From contig JAUIEZ010000043.1 in the NCBI GenBank assembly GCA_030429665.1, positions 1 through 34,927 on the forward strand: DNA of 34,927 nt. The letters are read 5' to 3'. The stretch is from Gammaproteobacteria bacterium. Lineage in GTDB: Bacteria; Pseudomonadota; Gammaproteobacteria; Arenicellales; CAJQKF01. Shown here piece by piece: positions 24,376-30,724 of the stretch. The notes under the pieces were generated by a model. That model saw only the letters and a program-made list of their open reading frames with translations, was not told the DNA's origin and made no database searches. How positions within the stretch are numbered: position 1 is the stretch's first letter; each line of letters starts with the position of its first letter. A program made the translations under genes and the position numbers.

Positions 24376-25485
24376 TCATCTCAAGTCGTGAATGTCCGCG
24401 GTGGATTCGGGTGACGGTGTCTCCCGGGACGGAGCGTTCTCGTGGTCGATTGCCTGCTCGAGTACCCGCGCGGCCTGTTCGCCGTCGATTTCGGCCAAAG
24501 CATCGGCCGCCGCCTCGCGAACGTAGGGGTCCTCGTCCTCGATCGCGCGCTTCAGCAAATCGAAGGCAACCGCGCCGCCCAGTTCGCCGAGTGCGAGCAC
24601 GGCCGACATTCTCACCGAATGCTCCTCGTCGTCGAGGACTTCGCCCAACGCGCGAGCCGACTTGTCGCCGCCGATCGCCGCGTACGCCTCGATGGCCGAT
24701 TCGCGCACGGGTATCTCCGCGTCTCGCAATGCCGGGCGCAGCGCATCGATCGCGGCTTCTCCGCCCGCTGCACCCAATGCGAAGACGGCTTCCTGCCTGA
24801 CCCAGGGGTTTTCGTCGAAGAGCGCGCCCGTCAGCGATGCCGCCGCATCGCCACCGCCGATATCGGAGAGCGCGTAGATCGCCTCGACGCGAATGTCGGC
24901 CTCGTCGTCGCCGAGCGCCACGCTGATCGGGCGCACGGCGTCGCCATCATCCAGCTTTCTCAGGCCGCGCAGCGCCCGCGCCCGCTCCCGGGCGTCGCCG
25001 TTGACGATGTCGGCGTTCAGAGCCTCGGTATCGCCGGTTGAGCCCGATGACGAGCCGAGGCGCCTGGCCGTCCGCACCGGCACCTGCGAGGCGTCGGACT
25101 CGAATACCCACAATGTCACGCGTCGCCCGTCCCGCGCCGATGTGGCGTCGGTATTCACCACGCGAAGAACGAAGCTTTCCTCGGTCAGGATTCGCCGCAG
25201 CGTCTCCGTCAGAGGCAGATCGTGAAATTCCAGGCTGACGCGACGATCGAGGGTTCCATGAACCATCGCCCTTAACCCGGTTTCCCGGACAATCGACTCC
25301 AGCACGCGCTCAACGGTGGCATCCCGAGCGGAGACCGACAAGGCGCCGTCGTTCGCCTGCGCGCGAACCTCGATCGCTGCCGGGACATCATTCGCGTACT
25401 GTGCCGTCGCGGTCCCCGCCGCCGCGGCGAAGACCGCGAGAAGCGGGGCGCCGCACAAGATTGCCGGTGTTCGGGTGGATTGCAT
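24376..25485 (-). CDS. Periplasmic STN-like plus HEAT-repeat protein
   Basis: 369 residues from the ATG at 25485; an ATG at 25512 extends it by nine residues but lies at the foot of a strong hairpin, so the shorter start is preferred. A signal peptide covers about 1-28 (GTATA|QYAND). Residues 46-110 resemble an STN (secretin/TonB short N-terminal) domain: GALSVSARDATVERVLESIVRETG...SLEFHDLPLTETLRRILTE. About six HEAT-type repeats of roughly 31 residues span 165-350, with VRPISVALGDDEADIRVEAIYALSDIG as a typical unit. The tail (APSRETPSPES) is probably disordered. It is acidic and likely a periplasmic scaffold. I know no function for this combination. It lies downstream of the secreted-protein gene on the same strand. 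Confidence 0.85.
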   Translation of the reverse strand: MQSTRTPAILCGAPLLAVFAAAAGTATAQYANDVPAAIEVRAQANDGALSVSARDATVERVLESIVRETGLRAMVHGTLDRRVSLEFHDLPLTETLRRILTEESFVLRVVNTDATSARDGRRVTLWVFESDASQVPVRTARRLGSSSGSTGDTEALNADIVNGDARERARALRGLRKLDDGDAVRPISVALGDDEADIRVEAIYALSDIGGGDAAASLTGALFDENPWVRQEAVFALGAAGGEAAIDALRPALRDAEIPVRESAIEAYAAIGGDKSARALGEVLDDEEHSVRMSAVLALGELGGAVAFDLLKRAIEDEDPYVREAAADALAEIDGEQAARVLEQAIDHENAPSRETPSPESTADIHDLR

Positions 25486-25514
25486 GCTCGCTACTCGAAC
25501 GGCCAAGGGCATCT

Positions 25515-25549
25515 TGCGGGGCCGGCGGTAAACCGGCGCCGGCCCCGCA
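25515..25549. terminator. Strong 13-bp stem-loop between the secreted-protein and HEAT genes
   Basis: GCGGGGCCGGCG (25516-25527) pairs perfectly with CGCCGGCCCCGC (25537-25548), plus an outer T-A pair, around a 9-base loop. It lies between two minus-strand genes and may end or attenuate transcripts of the upstream gene. No T-run follows, so it may instead protect the mRNA 3' end. Confidence 0.6.
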
Positions 25550-25576
25550 TCATGCCGAATGATAGCTGCCGACGAA

Positions 25577-26443
25577 TCAGTCCTCGCAGCCGTCGACCTC
25601 GTTGACGCAGAATCCGTCCTCCTCGGAGAAGGTGGCGTTGTCGTCCACGCCGATCGCGCCGACCTCGATCTTGACCGGCGTATCGTCCGGCAGCGAAGCG
25701 AGGTAGTCGGCCGGAACCGTCACCTCCTTGGGCGAGATGTCGCCGGGAACCCGGATGCTGAACTTGAGCATGCTCAGCGACGGGTCGTCGACGTCGGGTT
25801 CGAGAACGATCTCCCAGGCGGCCACGGCGACGTCTTCGGGGTGCGTCGGCAGCACGTTGTCGGACACGAGATCCTCCAGTTCCCCGGAGGACGCGCATTC
25901 TCCCAGGTCATCGCCGTCATCCCAGCTGACCGCGCTGCCGTCGAAATCGACGTCCGCCGGCGCCGCGGGCAGCTCGTAACTCAGTACCGTCTGACCGAAC
26001 GACGTGGTCCAGCGGTCGCCCCTGCCGAAGAAGCGGTACGTTCCCGCCGTCCATCGGTCGAGGAACTCCTCGAGGGTGACGATGGTTTCGTCCTCGTCGG
26101 CCTCGGGGTCTTCCCAGCAAAGCGGCTCGGCGCTCTCCGCGAAGGTCTCGGTGAGCTTCTGTTCCCGCAATGGGCCCAGGGCGCGATCGACGAAAACCCA
26201 GCGCCAGTTCGGATCGAAGATTTTCGCGGAGTTCAGGTCGTTGCCATCCATCAGGAAGTGAAAGCCGATGTCGCCGTCGGAAGCGTTGATCTCGATCAGC
26301 GCCTTGCATTCACCGAAGTCGCCGCACGGAACCGTTGCCGCGGCGTCCATGGCGATGGCGCCGATTGCAACGGACAGGCACGCGGCGACCGGCAATCGAC
26401 GCTGTAACGATCGTGCGTGGCGGGTTGGGGCGTTGGTGATCAT
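25577..26443 (-). CDS. Secreted acidic protein, fibronectin III-like segment, function unknown
   Basis: A 288-residue exported protein. AGGAGG lies 6 bases before the ATG at 26443, which fixes the start. The signal peptide ends near residue 37 (MDAAA|TVPCGD). The mature protein is strongly acidic, with six cysteines in CGDFGEC (40, 46), LCWED (109), GECASS (183) and the C-terminal CVNEVDGC (279, 286), suggesting disulphides. A middle block begins YELPAAPADVDFDGSAVSWDDGDDLGE, and a late block reads VTVPADYLASLPDDTPVKIEVGAIG; together they look like a beta-sandwich of fibronectin III type. I recall no named family. It has the best ribosome binding site in the region and ends at a strong hairpin, so it may be well expressed. 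Confidence 0.8.
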   Translation of the reverse strand: MITNAPTRHARSLQRRLPVAACLSVAIGAIAMDAAATVPCGDFGECKALIEINASDGDIGFHFLMDGNDLNSAKIFDPNWRWVFVDRALGPLREQKLTETFAESAEPLCWEDPEADEDETIVTLEEFLDRWTAGTYRFFGRGDRWTTSFGQTVLSYELPAAPADVDFDGSAVSWDDGDDLGECASSGELEDLVSDNVLPTHPEDVAVAAWEIVLEPDVDDPSLSMLKFSIRVPGDISPKEVTVPADYLASLPDDTPVKIEVGAIGVDDNATFSEEDGFCVNEVDGCED

Positions 26444-26449
26444 TTCGAT

Positions 26450-26455
26450 CCTCCT
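26450..26455 (-). promoter_or_regulatory. Strong ribosome binding site of the secreted-protein gene
   Basis: AGGAGG on the minus strand with 6-base spacing to the ATG at 26443; it rules out the longer frame starting at 26662. Confidence 0.75.
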
Positions 26456-26472
26456 GCGTGCGGTCCGCACGC
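26456..26472. repeat. 17-base palindrome touching the ribosome binding site
   Basis: GCGTGCGGTCCGCACGC is a perfect 8-bp inverted repeat around a single central T, adjoining the AGGAGG of the secreted-protein gene. It could be an operator or, in RNA, a small hairpin that affects translation. Confidence 0.45.
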
Positions 26473-26693
26473 GCCGGTTGACACGGTACCGCGGACGGCT
26501 TGCCGCTCCGCGGCCGGTTGCGACGGGGCTCTCCGGTCTTGTCGTCGATACCCGCATTCGCCGCCCTACCGTATCTCCCGCGAATGATCGGACCCTTGCG
26601 GGCCGATGATCATTTGGCAAGGTTCGTCCTCGCATGTTGAAATCGGTGTTCGCCTCCCCCACCGATGACGCTAGTCATTCTTCCCGCCTGCTC

Positions 26694-27389
26694 ATGAATT
26701 CCGACGACTTCCACGGCAACCAACCGGTGGTCCGAACCGATCGCCTCGGCAAACGCGTGTCCGTCGGCAGCGGCGCGATCCAGATCCTCGAGGACATCGA
26801 CCTGACCGTGCAGGACAACACCGCGGTGTCGATCTCCGGACGTTCCGGTTCCGGCAAGACCACCCTGCTGGGGCTGCTGGCGGGTCTCGACACGCCGACC
26901 GAGGGCGCCGTCGCCTTGTTCGGCCGTTCGTTGGTGAACCTCGACGAGGATGCGCGCGCCGCGTTGCGACGCGGCCGCGTGGGGTTCGTGTTCCAGTCCT
27001 TTCACCTGCTGCCGAACCTCACCGCCCTCGAGAACGTGGCGCTGGCGCTGGAGGTGGGGCAACCGGGCGAGGATATCGACGCGCGCGCCGCCGAGGCCCT
27101 GCAACGCGTCGGGCTCGCCCCGCGGATGCACCACTTGCCGTCCCAGTTGTCCGGCGGCGAACAGCAGCGCGTCGCCCTGGCGCGCGCCATCGTGGTACGC
27201 CCGACGGTGTTGTTCGCGGACGAGCCCACGGGAAACCTCGATCACGCCACCCGCGAGGAGGTGGCATCGTTGCTGTTCGAGCTGCGCGCCGAGCACGGTT
27301 GCACCCTGGTGCTGGTCACCCATGACCTCGACCTCGCGGGACGCTGTGATCGGCACTACCATCTCGAGGCCGGGCGCCTGGTGTCGTGA
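26694..27389 (+). CDS. ybbA: ABC transporter ATP-binding protein YbbA
   Basis: 231 residues from the ATG at 26694; an ATG at 26634 in frame would add a 20-residue unconserved leader, and neither has a clear Shine-Dalgarno. Walker A (GRSGSGKT) is at 49-56, the Q-loop FVFQSFHLL follows, then the signature LSGGEQQR, Walker [12 protein letters not shown] and the H-loop VTHD. It is a LolD/MacB-type ATPase, as in E. coli YbbA (228 residues). With YbbP it forms an inner-membrane ABC complex of the MacB/LolCDE superfamily; the substrate is unsettled. The permease gene overlaps its stop (GTGA). Confidence 0.93.
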   Translation: MNSDDFHGNQPVVRTDRLGKRVSVGSGAIQILEDIDLTVQDNTAVSISGRSGSGKTTLLGLLAGLDTPTEGAVALFGRSLVNLDEDARAALRRGRVGFVFQSFHLLPNLTALENVALALEVGQPGEDIDARAAEALQRVGLAPRMHHLPSQLSGGEQQRVALARAIVVRPTVLFADEPTGNLDHATREEVASLLFELRAEHGCTLVLVTHDLDLAGRCDRHYHLEAGRLVS

Positions 27390-29854
27390 TTGCCGCCTGG
27401 CGGAGCCTGCGCCGGGAAGCGCGGCTGACCGAGTTCCGGCTATTCCTTGCTGCGCTTTGCTTCATCGCCGTGGCGTTGTCCGCGGTAAGCCTGTTCGGCA
27501 GCCGCGTGGAACGGGCGATGCAGGCGCAGACTGGTGCGTTGCTCGGTGCCGACGGCCTGCTGGCGTCTTCGCGCCCGATTGACGACGAATTCGCCCGGCT
27601 TGCCGAGTCGCTGGGTCTGCGCACCGCGCGCACTGTCGACTTCCTGAGCATGGCCGTTGGGCCCGAAGACAGCCGGCTGGCGAGGGTTCGGGCGGTATCG
27701 GGCGCGTACCCGCTTCGGGGGGAGGTGCTGACCCGCGATCCGGGCGCGAGCGACGAAGGCGTCGGGGGTGAAGCGATCGCCGCCGGCACCGCCTGGGTCG
27801 CGCCGTCGTTGGCGCGCGAACAGTCGCTGTCGGCGGGCGCGACGCTTTCGCTGGGCCGCAAGTCCTTCGAGGTGACGCGGGAAATCTCGCTCGAACCCGA
27901 GGGCGGCGTGGGATCCTTCAGTATCGCACCGCGCGTGATGATCCCCTTGGCCGACGTCGACGCCACCGGCCTATTGACGCCGGCCAGCCGGGCGCGCTTC
28001 CGCCTGCTGGTCGCGGGCGAGGCGGATGCCGTTTCCGCATTCGGCGACGCCGTCGAGGAACGCCTTTCGCCCCACGAGCAGTGGCACGTGGCGGACCTCG
28101 AGCGCGACGAGGTGCGTGCCACGGTAGGCCGGGTCGTTTCCTATCTCAATCTCGCGGTCATGCTGTCGGTGCTGCTCGCGGTGGTCGCCATGGCGGTCGC
28201 CGCGCAGGGCCTGTGGCGCCGCCAGGCGCACGCCGGCGCGTTGATGCGTTGCCTGGGTGCGCGCCACGGCGCCATGGTGCGCCGTCAGACGATGGTCTAT
28301 CTACTTGCGGCGGTGCCCGTCGCCGCGTCGGGTTCAGTGCTCGGCGGTGTGTTCCAGCATGTCGCGTCCATCGGCGTGGCGCGTGCCGCGGGCATCGAAT
28401 TGCCGCCGCCATCCCTCGGGCCGGCCCTGACCACGACGGCGATTTCGGTGCTGGTCACGCTTGCGGTCATGGTGCCATTCCTGTTCGCACAACGCTTCGT
28501 GCCGGTGATGACGCTATTGCGGGCCGAGTTGCGCGACCGCGTGCACGCCGGCGCCATCGGCGTGGCGGTGGTGGCGTTCCTGGTCGCGGGCTTCGCGGTG
28601 TTGCTGGCGGGCGACCTGGTGCTGGCGTTGTCGGTACTCGCCGGCCTGGCCGCCGCGGGCGTCGTGTTCTGGTTCCTGATCCGGGCGCTGCTCGCGGTCC
28701 TCGCCACGACGGCTCGCGCGCCATCGGCTTCATGGCACATCGCGCTTCGCAATCTCGCAAGCAATGCCCGCCGCAGCGCCTGGCTGGCCAGCGCGTTCGG
28801 CGCGGCGGTATTCGCCCTCGTGTTGCTGGGCGCGGTACGCGGGGATCTCTTCGCGGCCTGGAACCAGAGCATTCCCGAGAACGCGCCCAACATTTTCCTG
28901 GTCAACATCCAGGGCGAGGAGGTGGACGCGATGCGCGGCCTGCTCGAGCAACGGCACGTACCCAGCGAACGCTTCTATCCGATTTACCGCGGCCGGCTGG
29001 TGTCCATCGACGGCGAAGCCGTGGCGGAAGCGGATTTCGAAAGCGAGTCCGCACGCCATCGCGTCAACCACGAGTTCAACTTGACCGAGGACGGGGTGCT
29101 GCCGGACGGCAACGAGATCGTTGCCGGTCGCTGGTTCGACGCCGGCGAACGCGGCTTTTCCGTCGAGCGCGAAACGGCCGACTCGCTGGGGCTCGCCATC
29201 GGCAGCCGGATCGCCTTCGATGTCGCCGGCACGCGGGTCGAGGCGCCGGTGACGAGCATACGCACCGTGCGCTGGGACTCGATGAAGCCCAACTTCTTCG
29301 TGCTGGGCTCGCCGGGGCTGTTCGGCGAAGCGCCGCGCCAGTTCATTACCGCGGCATTCGCCGGCGAGGACGCCGGCGACCTGTCGCGCGCGGTGAACCG
29401 CCAGTTTCCTTCGGTCACGTTGATCGACCTCGGTTCGATCCTGGACCGCCTGCGCAACCTGGTCGAGCAGGCGAGTGCCGCGGTGAGCGTGGTGTTCGCA
29501 TTCACGCTGGCGGCGGCGCTGCTGGTGCTGGTGGCCATGCTGCAGGGCCAGCGGGAGGCGCGGCGCCGGGAGATCGCCCTGCTGAAGACGCTGGGCGCCT
29601 CGCGGGCCCAGATCAGGGCGGCCATCGTCGCCGAGTTCGGTTTGCTCGGCGCGGTTGCCGGCGCGGTGGGCGGCGCGCTGGCGCTGGCCAGCGGTTGGCT
29701 GCTGGCATGGCAGGTATTCGAGTTCGATTACCTGCCGGCCTGGCACTGGATCGCGATCAGCCTGGCCGGCGGCGCCCTGCTGGTGGGCGCCGGCGGCTAC
29801 CTGTCGATTCGCTCGCTGGTCAAGGTGCAGCCGGTAAGACTGCTGGCGGGGTGA
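27386..29854 (+). CDS. ybbP: ABC transporter permease YbbP
   Basis: An 822-residue FtsX/MacB-type permease, close to E. coli YbbP (804). One membrane segment near residues 15-35 is followed by a large periplasmic domain. Three spans appear around 250-380, more in the middle at 393-445, a second periplasmic region (about 490-700) begins after AWLASAFGAAVFALVLLGA, and three final spans include VVFAFTLAAALLVLVAML and WLLAWQVF. FtsX signature residues (EARRREIALLKTLGASRAQI) occur near 725-745. It starts at a GTG overlapping the ybbA stop. The family members are mechanotransmission-type transporters acting on envelope lipids or proteins; the specific role is unknown. Confidence 0.92.
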   Translation: MIAAWRSLRREARLTEFRLFLAALCFIAVALSAVSLFGSRVERAMQAQTGALLGADGLLASSRPIDDEFARLAESLGLRTARTVDFLSMAVGPEDSRLARVRAVSGAYPLRGEVLTRDPGASDEGVGGEAIAAGTAWVAPSLAREQSLSAGATLSLGRKSFEVTREISLEPEGGVGSFSIAPRVMIPLADVDATGLLTPASRARFRLLVAGEADAVSAFGDAVEERLSPHEQWHVADLERDEVRATVGRVVSYLNLAVMLSVLLAVVAMAVAAQGLWRRQAHAGALMRCLGARHGAMVRRQTMVYLLAAVPVAASGSVLGGVFQHVASIGVARAAGIELPPPSLGPALTTTAISVLVTLAVMVPFLFAQRFVPVMTLLRAELRDRVHAGAIGVAVVAFLVAGFAVLLAGDLVLALSVLAGLAAAGVVFWFLIRALLAVLATTARAPSASWHIALRNLASNARRSAWLASAFGAAVFALVLLGAVRGDLFAAWNQSIPENAPNIFLVNIQGEEVDAMRGLLEQRHVPSERFYPIYRGRLVSIDGEAVAEADFESESARHRVNHEFNLTEDGVLPDGNEIVAGRWFDAGERGFSVERETADSLGLAIGSRIAFDVAGTRVEAPVTSIRTVRWDSMKPNFFVLGSPGLFGEAPRQFITAAFAGEDAGDLSRAVNRQFPSVTLIDLGSILDRLRNLVEQASAAVSVVFAFTLAAALLVLVAMLQGQREARRREIALLKTLGASRAQIRAAIVAEFGLLGAVAGAVGGALALASGWLLAWQVFEFDYLPAWHWIAISLAGGALLVGAGGYLSIRSLVKVQPVRLLAG

Positions 29855-29867
29855 CCGGCAACGCCGG
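29855..29867. terminator. Small stem-loop between ybbP and the LOG gene
   Basis: CCGGC-AAC-GCCGG, 5-bp stem and 3-base loop, sits between converging genes. Small but correctly placed. Confidence 0.33.
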
Positions 29868-29868
29868 G

Positions 29869-30597
29869 CTAAAGGTCCAGGCGCAGCTCGATGTCGTCCT
29901 CGGTGGTCTGGAAGCCGCGATCCCGGTAGAAATCGAAGATCGCGTCGAGGATTTCCTCCGGTGTGTCGCACAGGGTAAACAGGGTGAGATCCTTTTCGCT
30001 CACGGTACCCTCCGCCAGCAGCGTTTCGTGAAACCAGTCGATCAGACCGCGCCAGAACGGCGCGTGCACCAGGATTACTGGAATACGCCGCGACTTGCCG
30101 GTCTGGATCAGCGTCATGCACTCGACCAGTTCGTCCAGGGTGCCGAAACCGCCGGGCATGACCACGTAGGCCGAGGCATACTTCACGAACATGACCTTGC
30201 GGGCGAAGAAGTGCCGGAACGACAGGCTGAGGTTCTGGTAGCGATTGGGCGTGTTCTCGGTCGCAGGCAGGCTGATATTGAGCCCCACGCTGGGCGCGGG
30301 CCCCTCGGCCGCGCCCTTGTTGGCGGCCTCCATCAACCCCGGGCCGCCGCCGCTGACCACCGAGAAGCCGGCCCGCGACAGGGCGCGGGCGACGGACTCG
30401 GTCAGTTCGTAGTAAGGATGGCCGGCGCGAAAGCGCGCGGAACCGAACATGCTCACCGAGGGGTGAATTCGCGAGAGCTTCTCGAAACCGTCGACGAACT
30501 CCGCCATCACCTGGAAGATCTTCCAGGATTCCCTGGACAGGTTGATCGAGGATCCGTGGTCGTAGCTGCGGGGGTTGTCGTCGCTGGATGAATCCAT
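29869..30597 (-). CDS. LOG-family (TIGR00730) Rossmann-fold nucleotide hydrolase
   Basis: A 242-residue protein of the LYSINE DECARBOXYLASE/LOG family. GGGPGLMEAANKGA and PGGFGTLDELVE (the PGGxGTxxE signature) are complete, and the segment FFARKVMFVKYASAYVVMPGG matches the conserved Arg-Lys and strand before it. LOG-type enzymes cleave ribose-5-phosphate from purine nucleoside monophosphates or cytokinin precursors; the bacterial role is not established. The start is the ATG at 30597, facing polA across a 127-base gap. The name lysine decarboxylase, often attached to this family, is misleading, and the real decarboxylase in this window is at 19822. Confidence 0.92.
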   Translation of the reverse strand: MDSSSDDNPRSYDHGSSINLSRESWKIFQVMAEFVDGFEKLSRIHPSVSMFGSARFRAGHPYYELTESVARALSRAGFSVVSGGGPGLMEAANKGAAEGPAPSVGLNISLPATENTPNRYQNLSLSFRHFFARKVMFVKYASAYVVMPGGFGTLDELVECMTLIQTGKSRRIPVILVHAPFWRGLIDWFHETLLAEGTVSEKDLTLFTLCDTPEEILDAIFDFYRDRGFQTTEDDIELRLDL

Positions 30598-30687
30598 CGT
30601 TTTCTCGCCATGGGTTTACCGGCCATGTTTCACGACGCGGCGGCCGGCACCTCGCGTCGCCGCGGGAGATTATGAACCCGGAGCGGT

Positions 30688-30693
30688 TACAAT
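30688..30693 (+). promoter_or_regulatory. Possible -10 box for polA
   Basis: TACAAT lies 31 bases before the polA ATG. No acceptable -35 is seen, so this is a weak call. Confidence 0.3.
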
Positions 30694-30724
30694 CAAAACG
30701 TCACGCAAGCGTAATTCTTGACCC

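Noticed and set aside
28081-30591. Plus-strand frame of 836 codons over ybbP and the LOG gene
   Set aside because: Runs through the middle of ybbP and antisense to the LOG gene; low-complexity Arg-rich translation without domains.
29869-30597. Calling the LOG-family protein a lysine decarboxylase
   Set aside because: PGGxGTxxE is the LOG signature; the decarboxylase label is a historical misannotation.
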